DNA of 64,000 bases from NCBI GenBank assembly GCA_902790635.1, contig CADASN010000008.1:27028-91027 (forward strand), read 5' to 3'. The DNA comes from an uncultured Bacteroidia bacterium (GTDB lineage Bacteria > Bacteroidota > Bacteroidia > Bacteroidales > UBA932). The translations under genes and the position numbers were made by a program. Shown in pieces: positions 19,799 to 27,377 of the stretch. The stretch's first letter is position 1. Each line of letters opens with the position of its first letter. A model generated the notes under the pieces. That model had not been told where the DNA came from, made no database searches, and saw nothing but the letters and a program-made list of their open reading frames with translations.

Positions 19799-20974
19799 TC
19801 ATTTCTGCTCCGCGAGGCGGTTACGCTGCTCGCAGATCTCCGACCATTTGGGGTATTGGTCGTAGAGGGCGGCGAGGTCGGCGAGGATGTCGGGAATGGA
19901 GATGCCTTGCGGACAGACTTGCGTGCAGGCATGGCACTGCAGGCAGGCGTGGGGGCGCTTTTCCTCCGGCAACTGCTCCAACCGCATCATCGGCGTGAAG
20001 GAGAACTGCATCTTGAGGTCGTTGTACTCGGCGATCAGGCCCGGGATGTCCAGCTCCGCGGGGCAGCCCGCGCAGCAATAGCGGCACGCGGTGCAGGGAA
20101 CGGAATCCTTCATGCTTTCGGCGATCTCTCCGAGGATCCCGCGCTCGCTTTCGCCGAGCGGATCGGGCCGGTCGAAGGTGGCCACGTTGTCCGCCATCTG
20201 CTCCAGGTTGGACATGCCGCTCAGCACCACCGTCACGCCCGGGATGTCCTGCAGCCAGCGGAGAGCCCAGGAGGAGGCGCTGGCGCCGGGGCGGAGAGCC
20301 TGCAGGCGCGTCTCGGCGGCTTCGCCGGGGTGGGAGAGCTTTCCGCCGCGCAGCGGTTCCATGACGATGACAGGCAGCCCCCGTCCGTTCAGGAGCTCCA
20401 TCTTGCGACGGGCGTCCTGCAGGGTCCAGTCCAGGTAGTTGAGCTGGATCTGCACGAATTCGGCTACTTCGCCGTAGGGACCGTCCAGGATCTTCTCCAG
20501 GTTGTCCGCCGTGGCGTGGCAGGAGAAGCCAAGGTGCCTGATCCTGCCCTCTTCCCGCATCCGGACGAAGTAGTCCAGCATGCCCCAGCGGGGGTTCATA
20601 TAGTCGTCGAGGCTGTTCTCGCAGATGTTGTGGAAGAGGTAGAAATCGAAATAATCGACGCCGCATTTTTCCAGCTGGCGCGAGAAAGTGCCTGCCGGAT
20701 CGAAACGGCGCTGGTGCTGGTGCCCGGGGTATTTGTCCGCAAGCATCCATTTCTCGCGGGGATGGCGCGCGAGCGCCTCGCCCAGCACGACTTCCGACAG
20801 GCCGTCGTGATAAGGGAATGCGGTGTCGAAATAATTGATGCCGTGCGCGATGGCGTAATCCACCATCCGGAAGACGGCATCCCGGTCAATGGACTTGTCG
20901 GGAAGCAGCGGCAGGCGCATCGCCCCGAAGCCCAGGGTGGACAGTTCCCGTTCTTGGAAAGGATGGTATATCAT
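19799..20974 (-). CDS. Aldo/keto reductase with C-terminal 4Fe-4S domain
   Basis: 391 residues. The N-terminal TIM barrel has aldo/keto reductase signatures (LGFGAMRLPLL, NYFDTAFPYHDGLSE, FYLFHNI). The C-terminal 100 residues carry two cysteine clusters (CTACRYCCAGCP and CLQCHACTQVCP) that fit ferredoxin-type iron-sulfur centres. Such fused reductases are common in anaerobes; substrates are unknown. The ATG at 20974 overlaps a TGA stop that belongs to a 3'-end copy of the DUF389 gene (copy A of the 101-bp repeat). This indicates the gene once followed the DUF389 gene directly, and is now separated from it by the protease islet. Confidence 0.92.
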   Translation of the reverse strand: MIYHPFQERELSTLGFGAMRLPLLPDKSIDRDAVFRMVDYAIAHGINYFDTAFPYHDGLSEVVLGEALARHPREKWMLADKYPGHQHQRRFDPAGTFSRQLEKCGVDYFDFYLFHNICENSLDDYMNPRWGMLDYFVRMREEGRIRHLGFSCHATADNLEKILDGPYGEVAEFVQIQLNYLDWTLQDARRKMELLNGRGLPVIVMEPLRGGKLSHPGEAAETRLQALRPGASASSWALRWLQDIPGVTVVLSGMSNLEQMADNVATFDRPDPLGESERGILGEIAESMKDSVPCTACRYCCAGCPAELDIPGLIAEYNDLKMQFSFTPMMRLEQLPEEKRPHACLQCHACTQVCPQGISIPDILADLAALYDQYPKWSEICEQRNRLAEQK

Positions 20975-21063
20975 TTCTTCGGGCTGTTGACAATCACCTC
21001 TACCTGTTCCACGCCGAGCCGGGCGGTCAGCCAGTTCCGGATGCGGATGCGGTCCGCCTCCTT
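20963..21063 (-). repeat. 101-bp direct repeat, copy A (end of DUF389 gene plus start of AKR)
   Basis: This stretch matches 23848-23948 over 101 bases without gaps, with 4 mismatches at 20980, 20982, 20989 and 20990. Read on the minus strand it encodes the last part of the DUF389 protein (GVEQVEVIVNSPKK, stop) and the first four codons of the aldo/keto reductase (MIYH). It is cut off from the rest of the DUF389 gene. Confidence 0.95.
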
Positions 21064-21091
21064 CTTCGACCCTGCGGTTACGCTACCTCGC

Positions 21092-21628
21092 TTATTTCCG
21101 CAAACGGACAATCCTCACGGGCCGGTTCGGGAGTTTTGGGTATAGACAACAAAAAAATTTCGATGAGGGCATGGCATCTTGAGTATAAAGAACCCCTGGC
21201 CTTTCAAAATCCTTGCGATTGCCCTCCTGGACGTAGAGCGTTATGACAGAAATGCCGACAATAATCCGTTGATTGGTTTCACAAATTACCCGCGGATAAG
21301 GAGCATATAGGTGACCTGCCACAAGAGAATAATGTTCGAAGTCAATTCCCGGCCATTGAAGGATAGTACCGTCCTCCCAAACGAGGTCTTGCAAAAGAGA
21401 CTTATCGTTAATGACGAAGGCAAAATTGTCCCCGGAGTATCCCATTCTTTTAGCAAGTGCCCCGATTAGGTCAAAACTAACGTCCATCGGTCTTCCACTA
21501 TCATCAGAAAAGAATACGGGAACGAGCGCAGCTTCGTTATTCTCATCGAAAATGCTCTCAAATTTAGTGCAACTAGACAGAAGAAGCACGCTAACAGTAA
21601 TGGTAGTAAGTAATGCAAGCGTTTTCAT
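21092..21628 (-). CDS. Small lipoprotein of unknown function in the islet
   Basis: 178 residues. The N-terminus is a lipoprotein signal (MKTLALLTTITVSVLLLSSC, Cys20). The mature part shows no domain I recognise: it has an acidic start, several short beta segments (VPVFFSDD, RIIVGISVITLYVQE) and a basic end (RPVRIVRLRK). The ATG follows the stop of the protease gene with no gap (GAATAAATG), so the two are almost surely co-translated. Its end lies 28 bases from repeat copy A. It could be an accessory, substrate or inhibitor of the protease, but that is a guess from context. Codon use is A/T-rich like the protease gene and unlike neighbours. Confidence 0.75.
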   Translation of the reverse strand: MKTLALLTTITVSVLLLSSCTKFESIFDENNEAALVPVFFSDDSGRPMDVSFDLIGALAKRMGYSGDNFAFVINDKSLLQDLVWEDGTILQWPGIDFEHYSLVAGHLYAPYPRVICETNQRIIVGISVITLYVQEGNRKDFERPGVLYTQDAMPSSKFFCCLYPKLPNRPVRIVRLRK

Positions 21629-23806
21629 TTATTCGTCCAAAATATAAATATACAATCTGCGGCGAGAGGCATTGGGAACAGTCGAATCGGGGAGATATCG
21701 CACGTAAAAGTCACCATCTCCAAAAGAGAAGGTTTCAAAATTAGTAGGATTCGGAGTATCCATTGCTGCTGCAATTCTCAGATCTCCCGGGCAATCACTA
21801 CAGCGGGCATAAAACTCAAGATAGATGCTTGAAATAGGTGATCCAGGAGCTGCAAACAATTGGGATCCACGGTATAAAGGATAGCCAACCATATGGCCGC
21901 CACCTTCAATGGGTTCCATGCTTTCAGAAAACAAAGTCACCACAGTTCCCCCGATAGTGCCATAAAGTTCAAATGAAACTTCATCAATGTAATAAGACGA
22001 ATTATTCGTAATTGTAACATCTATCCCAGAAAGAGCATCCATGATATTTTGTTGATGATACTGTGATGCGACACTCAATGCTCCATAGGCATTGACAATG
22101 CCATATCCGACTTGATCACATCTTTTACCGGAAGGATACTGGTAGTCTGTGATATATGTGTATCCAGAAGGCCGGGTCGCACTCCTTTCCATTGCGCGCT
22201 TGACCTGACCCTTGTCAAGGTCCGGATAATTGGAGAGAATCAACGCCGCAACACCGGCTACGTGTGGAGCCGCGGAAGATGTCCCGTTAAATATCTTTGT
22301 GTATGCTTTATCTGCAAGATCTGTGGTTGTGGATGAGGTGTTGTACCCGTTGTCCCCTTGACGATCTGTTGTATATATGAAGACACCCGGAGCAACCACG
22401 TCCAGTGTTGGTCCGTAATTGCTGCTCCACGATTCTCCGTCCGGACTCGAAAGATTCTTTCGTTTTCCATCGTAAGAGATAGCACCTACAGCAATCACAT
22501 CGCCGAGATAGCCAGGATATGCGACATTATTATTATCATTGTTAGGTGTGTTTCCAGAGGAGAAGACCACAACACAACCTTTTCCATTCCGACCTAATGT
22601 GGCCGCATTGTGAATCGCTGATGTAAGCAAAGAACATTCCGCACCTCCTCCCCAAGAGCAATTTATTACATCAGCCCCATGCGTCCTCGCCCAGTTGAAG
22701 CCTTTTATGGCAGCAGGAAGGTAAATCTCTTCTCCATTGCTAATGGGATTGTAAAACCCAACTCGGATAGGCATTATCTTGCACCCGGGAGCTACGCCGC
22801 TGATACCTATTGCATTATCTTTAACGGCGCCGATAATACCTGCAACCGCTGTTCCATGGCCTGCCAGACTCTCCATAGGTGCACCACCATAAACATGGAC
22901 TGTGTCCACAGCATCGTAACCGGTAACCAAATTGGCAGACAAATCCGGATGGGTCAGTTCAACGCCATTATCTAAAACCGCCACAATGATATCACTACTA
23001 CCCTCCGTGATTGCCCACGCCGACTCAGTATTAATGTCGAATCCGGATGTCCCGGAACCATTCTGCCCTGTGTTCTTCAACCCCCATTGATTGACATAAT
23101 AGGTGTCATTGGATGCCGACGCGCCGAACCAAAAGAACCCAGGAGATGTGAACTCAAACCACCCTGTCTCATAAAAAATCGCAGAAAGTTGCATCGTTCC
23201 ATAGTCTGAATCCTTCGGCCTGCGGACAAAGTAGATCCCTTCGTCAAATCCATCGTAACAAACAACTTTGCAGCCGAATTCTTGAGCCATTTTCTTCAAC
23301 GAGGAATATGCGGAACGCCCCCGAAGTTTTACCGAGAATTCATCGGAGACCGACGACAAATGATGTTCGTCGTTCCCATACATATAGGACACATACTTTA
23401 CTCCCTGGATGACCAGTAATTCTTCGATCTGGTCTTCAGGGAATTCACCTCCTGACGCTGTTTGTAGGATAAGTAGATTATATGCGTTGTCTTCTGCCCA
23501 GTTCTCGGATAGAGTTGGATTCCATACCTTCCAGCAGGATACATTGTTAAGCTCTTGGATAAACTCCCGGCGTTCCTGTGTACCTGTAAAACACACAAGA
23601 AGGAGGTCTCTGCGTTCTTTCAGAAAGATTTGTTCATCGAAGTAGTAGTAATAGGGGCCAGGGTCATCCACCCCTTTCGTTTTCAGATGATCTTCTTGTG
23701 CAACACTGGGTTGTTGCTGTTGATCTTCTGTCAGATCCAATACAGAGCATCCTAAAGCCAACAATAGGATCGGGAGAACAAAATGAAGTGCGCTGTGTTT
23801 TTGCAT
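21629..23806 (-). CDS. Subtilisin-like serine protease (S8), probable lipoprotein
   Basis: 725 residues. A signal peptide ends at Cys20 (LLLALGC), a probable lipidation site, followed by a Q-rich linker. Residues about 50-225 look like a propeptide region. The catalytic domain has Asp279 (VAVLDNGVEL), His317 (AGHGTAVAGIIGA), the oxyanion Asn419 (FSSGN) and Ser510 (NGTSSAAPHVAG), so the triad is intact. Residues about 590-725 form a beta-rich C-terminal domain. It is probably on the cell surface or in the periplasm. The gene lies in the low-G+C islet, 41 bases from repeat copy B, with no convincing promoter box; it may be read through from the DUF389 gene. Confidence 0.93.
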   Translation of the reverse strand: MQKHSALHFVLPILLLALGCSVLDLTEDQQQQPSVAQEDHLKTKGVDDPGPYYYYFDEQIFLKERRDLLLVCFTGTQERREFIQELNNVSCWKVWNPTLSENWAEDNAYNLLILQTASGGEFPEDQIEELLVIQGVKYVSYMYGNDEHHLSSVSDEFSVKLRGRSAYSSLKKMAQEFGCKVVCYDGFDEGIYFVRRPKDSDYGTMQLSAIFYETGWFEFTSPGFFWFGASASNDTYYVNQWGLKNTGQNGSGTSGFDINTESAWAITEGSSDIIVAVLDNGVELTHPDLSANLVTGYDAVDTVHVYGGAPMESLAGHGTAVAGIIGAVKDNAIGISGVAPGCKIMPIRVGFYNPISNGEEIYLPAAIKGFNWARTHGADVINCSWGGGAECSLLTSAIHNAATLGRNGKGCVVVFSSGNTPNNDNNNVAYPGYLGDVIAVGAISYDGKRKNLSSPDGESWSSNYGPTLDVVAPGVFIYTTDRQGDNGYNTSSTTTDLADKAYTKIFNGTSSAAPHVAGVAALILSNYPDLDKGQVKRAMERSATRPSGYTYITDYQYPSGKRCDQVGYGIVNAYGALSVASQYHQQNIMDALSGIDVTITNNSSYYIDEVSFELYGTIGGTVVTLFSESMEPIEGGGHMVGYPLYRGSQLFAAPGSPISSIYLEFYARCSDCPGDLRIAAAMDTPNPTNFETFSFGDGDFYVRYLPDSTVPNASRRRLYIYILDE

Positions 23807-23847
23807 ATTCTTTTCTCTATACTATAACGGTTAACGCTAAAAAAAGT

Positions 23848-23948
23848 ATGGTATATCATTTCTTTGAGCTGTTAGCAATCACCTCTACCTGTTCCACGCC
23901 GAGCCGGGCGGTCAGCCAGTTCCGGATGCGGATGCGGTCCGCCTCCTT
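23848..23948 (-). repeat. 101-bp direct repeat, copy B (functional 3' end of DUF389 gene)
   Basis: 97 of 101 bases match copy A at 20963-21063. Copy B is continuous with the DUF389 gene and supplies its last codons (GVEQVEVIANSSKK, stop). It also keeps ATGATATACCAT, the first codons of the aldo/keto reductase, although that gene is no longer here. The last 73 bases are identical between copies; all four differences lie within 11 bases. Confidence 0.95.
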
Positions 23949-25205
23949 GACCGGCAGGGCGCTCTGGATGATGGCCACGATCGTCTCCCGACTCTCGCCG
24001 CTGACGGCATCGACGCGTTCGCCGCGGGTCAGGGTGACGCTCTGGATGCCCTCATACTGGGCGGCCATCTCCCGGGCGATCAACGCCGAAGGGAGCTGCG
24101 AGTTCTTGTATTGCTGCAGCTCTCCGGAGAGTTCCGTGATCTTGGCTTCGAGTTCTTCGACCTGGCGGTTGTGGCTGTCGATGATCCCGCGGATGAGTTC
24201 GGACTCGGTCATCATCTCATACTGGAAGGCGGCGTCTTCGTGGATGGAGATCTGGCTGCGGACGATGCCGGCAGCTTCGGCCTGCTGGTAGAGCCGTTCG
24301 CGGGCGAGGTCTTCCATCTTCTCGCCGGCCATGAAGATCTCGATGGTGGGAGGGTCCGCCTCAAGATCGATCTTGTAGTCATAGATATAGCTCTTGCCGA
24401 GGTTCTTGTTCTGCTCCACGATGCGCTGGACGCTGCGTTCGAAGTTGTTGTCCCGGATCATCTCGATGCCGGACAGCACGCTCGGGACGAGCAGGGCGAG
24501 GATGATGACGGCACTCCAGCGGGCGGAACGCCGGCGGAGGGTGGCGTCGGCTTCAAAAGCCAGGGGGAAGTGGAGATATTTGACCGTGACGACGGTGGCC
24601 AGGGCGATGAAAACGCTGTTGATGAGGAAAAGGTAGAACGCGCCCAGGATGAAGCGCAGCTCCAGGTGGGCGATGCCGTAGCCGACGGTACAGAGCGGCG
24701 GCATCAGGGCGGTGGCGATGGCCACGCCCGGAATCACCGTGCCGCCCCGCTCCTTGCGGGAATTCTCCAGGATGCCGGCAAAACCGCCGAACAGGGCGAT
24801 CAGCACATCGTAGAGGGTGGGGTTGGTACGGGCCAGCAGTTCCGTCTGCTTCTCCAGGTGCAGCGGCGAGATCAGGTAAAAGAGCGAAGACGCGACGATG
24901 CTGATCAGGACCATCACGATGAAGTTCTTGAGCGACTCCTTGACCAGGGTCGTGTCATTGGTGCCCAGGCCGAGGCCGAACCCGAGGATCGGGCCCATCA
25001 CCGGGGAAATGAGCATCGCACCGATAATGACCGGGATGGAGTTGAGGTTGAGCCCCACCGAAGCGATGACGATGGCGCAGGCCAGGATGAAGACATTGGG
25101 ACCGCGGAATGCGATGCCACTCTGGATGCGGACGGCAGCAGCTTTCACATCCACATGGTCTTTCATGTTGACCAGCGACTTGAAGAAATAAGAGACCTTG
25201 TTCAT
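23856..25205 (-). CDS. DUF389 family membrane protein
   Basis: 449 residues from ATG 25205 (MNKVSYFFKSL). A much longer reading frame upstream has no coding character and overlaps a well-supported gene. The first 270 residues hold about six membrane helices and the DUF389 signature (FRGPNVFILACAIVIASVGL, IPVIIGAMLISPVMGPILG, GGTVIPGVAIATALMPPLCT). The rest is a soluble domain with a likely coiled coil (about 345-375, RQVEELEAKITELSGELQQY). Function of DUF389 proteins is unknown; they resemble transport proteins. The last 31 codons lie in repeat copy B. It has a full-match promoter box and originally formed an operon with the aldo/keto reductase gene. Confidence 0.9.
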   Translation of the reverse strand: MNKVSYFFKSLVNMKDHVDVKAAAVRIQSGIAFRGPNVFILACAIVIASVGLNLNSIPVIIGAMLISPVMGPILGFGLGLGTNDTTLVKESLKNFIVMVLISIVASSLFYLISPLHLEKQTELLARTNPTLYDVLIALFGGFAGILENSRKERGGTVIPGVAIATALMPPLCTVGYGIAHLELRFILGAFYLFLINSVFIALATVVTVKYLHFPLAFEADATLRRRSARWSAVIILALLVPSVLSGIEMIRDNNFERSVQRIVEQNKNLGKSYIYDYKIDLEADPPTIEIFMAGEKMEDLARERLYQQAEAAGIVRSQISIHEDAAFQYEMMTESELIRGIIDSHNRQVEELEAKITELSGELQQYKNSQLPSALIAREMAAQYEGIQSVTLTRGERVDAVSGESRETIVAIIQSALPVKEADRIRIRNWLTARLGVEQVEVIANSSKK

Positions 25206-25230
25206 TCCGTTCAAACCACTTCTCGAACCA

Positions 25231-25238
25231 CAAATATA
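25231..25238 (-). promoter_or_regulatory. -7 promoter box of the DUF389 gene
   Basis: The minus strand reads TATATTTG, a full match to TAnnTTTG, ending 25 bases before ATG 25205. It supports the short gene model over the longer open frame. Confidence 0.65.
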
Positions 25239-25306
25239 AAGAAAAAAATAACTGCTCCAAATGGACGATGACTGGATGACGCGCTTATGATATGCCCATT
25301 TTTCGT

Positions 25307-25314
25307 TATATTTG
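25307..25314 (+). promoter_or_regulatory. -7 promoter box of SGNH hydrolase gene
   Basis: TATATTTG, a full match to TAnnTTTG, ending 20 bases before ATG 25335. No TTTG was seen at the -33 position. Confidence 0.6.
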
Positions 25315-25334
25315 TACAACGATAACAAACCGAT

Positions 25335-26042
25335 ATGCTCAGACGAATCGTACTCCTGTCGCTGGCGCTCTGCTGTGCGCTTCCCCTGTGCGGCCAGATG
25401 GCCGACAGGGCTGTCTATCTGGATGACCTGAAGGTCCAGCTGGGGGCCAGGTGGCCGGACAACAAGACGGTCAATGTCGTCTTCCACGGTCACAGCGTCC
25501 CGGCGGGCTATGCCCGGACGCCCGTGGTGAATACCCTGCACGCTTATCCGCACCTGACGCTCTGCGGCTTGAAAGAGCGCTATCCCAACGCCGTGATCAA
25601 CGTCATCACGACGGCGATCGGCGGTGAGCAGTCGGAGCAGGGTGCGGCACGCTTCGAAGCGGAAGTGCTGACTCACCGGCCGGACGTGCTGCTCATCGAT
25701 TATGCGCTCAACGACAGGACGATCGGCCTGGAGCGGAGCGAAAAGGCCTGGCGGCAGATGATCGAGGCAGCGCTCGCCCGCGGCGTGAAAGTCATCCTGC
25801 TCACGCCGACCCCGGACCTGAGCGAGGATATCCTCGCGGAAGGGGGGCGTCTGGCAGCGCACGCGGATCTGATCCGCCGCCTGGCGGCGGAATACCATGT
25901 CGGCCTCGCGGACGTGTACAAGGCGTTCCGTGCGAGGGCCCTGGCGGGGGAAAACATCTCCCTGTATATGAGCCAGGTCAACCATCCCAACGCCTTGGGC
26001 CACAGCGTTGCAGCGGCCGAGATCCTGCCCTGGTTCTTCTAA
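25335..26042 (+). CDS. Secreted SGNH-type hydrolase (esterase-like)
   Basis: 235 residues. A signal peptide (MLRRIVLLSLALCCALPLCG) directs it out of the cytoplasm. The nucleophile block is degenerate: FHGHSVPAG with Ser54 in place of GDS, followed by AIGGEQS, the Asn block DYALNDR and the Asp/His block NHPNALGH near the C-terminus. These are the four conserved blocks of SGNH esterases such as carbohydrate acetyl esterases. It is followed after 49 bases by a second SGNH gene, and the surrounding locus degrades polysaccharides, so deacetylation of pectin or hemicellulose is a reasonable guess. Confidence 0.82.
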   Translation: MLRRIVLLSLALCCALPLCGQMADRAVYLDDLKVQLGARWPDNKTVNVVFHGHSVPAGYARTPVVNTLHAYPHLTLCGLKERYPNAVINVITTAIGGEQSEQGAARFEAEVLTHRPDVLLIDYALNDRTIGLERSEKAWRQMIEAALARGVKVILLTPTPDLSEDILAEGGRLAAHADLIRRLAAEYHVGLADVYKAFRARALAGENISLYMSQVNHPNALGHSVAAAEILPWFF

Positions 26043-26091
26043 CCGCACCGGCCGGCCCGTCCCCTTTTCCTGCTTCCAAACCATCAACGAT

Positions 26092-26814
26092 ATGAGAACC
26101 ACCCTCACCCTTCTACTCGTAGCGGCCGCCCTGGCACTGCCGCTCACCGCCCAGGCGCAGGAGCGCCTCCACCGCATGTCCGATCCCGCTTTCCAGGCTC
26201 CGGAGCACATCCGTGATGCTTCGTTGTATGGCAAGACGCTGGTCATCTTCGGCGACAGCTATGTCCAGAATCATGTCCGTCCCATCGAGGAGACCTGGCA
26301 CTACAAGCTGGCAGCCAAGTACAACATGGAATACCGCAACTTCGGCTGGAACGGCAACTGCGTAGCTTACGACCGTACGGCGGAGAACTTCGGCCCGGCG
26401 ATGTATGAGCGCTACAAAGTCCTGCCCGAACATGCGGACTATGTGATCGTCTGTGCCGGCCACAACGATGCGACCCGGATGATGTACAGCGGCGAGGGGA
26501 CGGATGTCTTCCGCGAGAAGTTGAAAGTCCTCTGCGAGGCGCTGATCCACAAGTATCCCGGCGCCAAGCTCTGCTTTGTCACACCCTGGGCGGTGCCGCG
26601 CCCGATGTTCCCGGAGATGACCGCTGTCCTGCTGGAGGTCTGCGGCTCCTACAGCATCCCGGTCTTTGACGCCACCCGCAACAGCGGCATCTATGTGATG
26701 GACGAGAACTTCCGCTCCATCTATTTCCAGTCAGCCGGCGATACGGCGCATCTCAATGCGGCCGGCCACGATCTCTTCATGCCCAAGATGGAGCATTTCC
26801 TTCTGGGACTCTGA
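26092..26814 (+). CDS. Secreted SGNH/GDSL hydrolase
   Basis: 240 residues from ATG 26092 (MRTTLTLLLVAAALALPLTA), chosen because it starts the signal peptide. The catalytic Ser56 is in IFGDSYVQN, Gly in WNGNC, Asn in CAGHNDATR, and the Asp/His pair in DTAHLNAAGH, so all SGNH blocks are present. The substrate is unknown; the neighbours suggest a sugar ester. It probably shares a transcript with the upstream SGNH gene and converges on the free-methionine sulfoxide reductase gene with only 3 bases between. Confidence 0.85.
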   Translation: MRTTLTLLLVAAALALPLTAQAQERLHRMSDPAFQAPEHIRDASLYGKTLVIFGDSYVQNHVRPIEETWHYKLAAKYNMEYRNFGWNGNCVAYDRTAENFGPAMYERYKVLPEHADYVIVCAGHNDATRMMYSGEGTDVFREKLKVLCEALIHKYPGAKLCFVTPWAVPRPMFPEMTAVLLEVCGSYSIPVFDATRNSGIYVMDENFRSIYFQSAGDTAHLNAAGHDLFMPKMEHFLLGL

Positions 26815-26817
26815 TTC

Positions 26818-27258
26818 TTACACCAGCGCGGCGATGCGCTCCAGCCAGCAGCGGTCGGTCTCGTCGAACGTGGCCAGCTCGCGGCTGTCGATATCCAGCA
26901 CGGCCGTGACCGTCCCGTCCCGCAGGAGCGGGACGACGATCTCGCTGCGGGATTCGCTGGAGCAGGCAATGTGGCCCGGGAACTCCTCCACGTCGGGTAC
27001 GACGACGGTCTCCGCCCGCTGCCAGGAGGTCCCGCAGACACCCCGCCCCCGGGCGATCCGGGTGCAGGCCACCGGCCCCTGGAAGGGCCCCAGGACCAAT
27101 TCGTTGTCGCATACGCGGTAGAATCCCGTCCACCAGAAACCCATCTCGCGGTGCAGCAGCGCCGCGAGGTTGGCCATCCGGGCGATTCCGTCCGGCTCGC
27201 CTGCAAGCAGGGACTCGGCCTGCGCGAGCAGGGTCCGGTATTTTTCTTCTTTTTCCAT
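26818..27258 (-). CDS. msrC: Free methionine-(R)-sulfoxide reductase (GAF domain)
   Basis: 146 residues, one GAF domain. The three cysteines of the fRMsr family are present at Cys65 (GPVACTRI), Cys75 (RGVCGTSW) and Cys99 (GHIACSS), along with the VPDV and LDIDS signatures. The enzyme reduces free methionine-(R)-sulfoxide in the cytoplasm. The length is slightly short of the common 155-165 residues. It is divergent from the GH106-like operon; the 19-bp inverted repeat lies between them, and its minus strand reads TATCTTCG, a weak promoter-like box 41 bases before this start. Confidence 0.92.
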   Translation of the reverse strand: MEKEEKYRTLLAQAESLLAGEPDGIARMANLAALLHREMGFWWTGFYRVCDNELVLGPFQGPVACTRIARGRGVCGTSWQRAETVVVPDVEEFPGHIACSSESRSEIVVPLLRDGTVTAVLDIDSRELATFDETDRCWLERIAALV

Positions 27259-27299
27259 CTTATTAATCTTTGATTATTCTTTTTGCTATTCTCTTCCGC

Positions 27300-27318
27300 C
27301 GAAGATAATAATTCTTCG
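27300..27318. promoter_or_regulatory. 19-bp inverted repeat, probable operator, copy 1
   Basis: CGAAGATAATAATTCTTCG has perfect 6-bp arms (CGAAGA/TCTTCG) around a 7-base A/T core. It ends 33 bases before the -7 box of the GH106-like operon. A near-identical site at 37491-37509 precedes another gene of the same locus, and both are followed by CGGGA and then GGCAGAAAA. No run of T follows, so it is not a terminator. The binding protein is not in this window. Confidence 0.7.
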
Positions 27319-27351
27319 CGGGATCGCTGGCAGAAAAAGAAGCGTTTTTAT

Positions 27352-27359
27352 TATATTTG
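27352..27359 (+). promoter_or_regulatory. -7 promoter box of the GH106-like operon
   Basis: TATATTTG, a full match to TAnnTTTG, 18 bases before ATG 27378. The expected -33 TTTG is missing (the position reads about ctggcag), which fits a promoter that needs an activator. Confidence 0.65.
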
Positions 27360-27377
27360 ACTAAAAATGATAGGCTA

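Larger units (their letters stand above)
21064..23847. mobile_element. Low-G+C islet between 101-bp direct repeats
   Basis: About 2.8 kb with G+C near 45 percent by eye, against about 60 percent on both sides, and with A/T-rich codon use. It holds only a small lipoprotein gene and a subtilisin-like protease gene. It is bounded by 101-bp direct repeats that duplicate the DUF389-AKR junction. No integrase, transposase or terminal inverted repeats were seen, so the mechanism is open; single-crossover integration of a circular DNA carrying the junction would give this structure. Confidence 0.8.

Noticed and set aside
17008-19932. 974-codon open frame antisense to ppdK
   Set aside because: Mirror of the strongly biased codons of ppdK; no recognisable domain and it overlaps the terminator.
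25206-26246. Upstream extension of the DUF389 frame
   Set aside because: It runs antisense through an SGNH hydrolase gene and lacks domains; a good promoter box and ATG at 25205 define the real start.
27300-27318. Inverted repeat as a transcription terminator
   Set aside because: No T-run on either side and the same sequence recurs at another promoter, so an operator is more likely.
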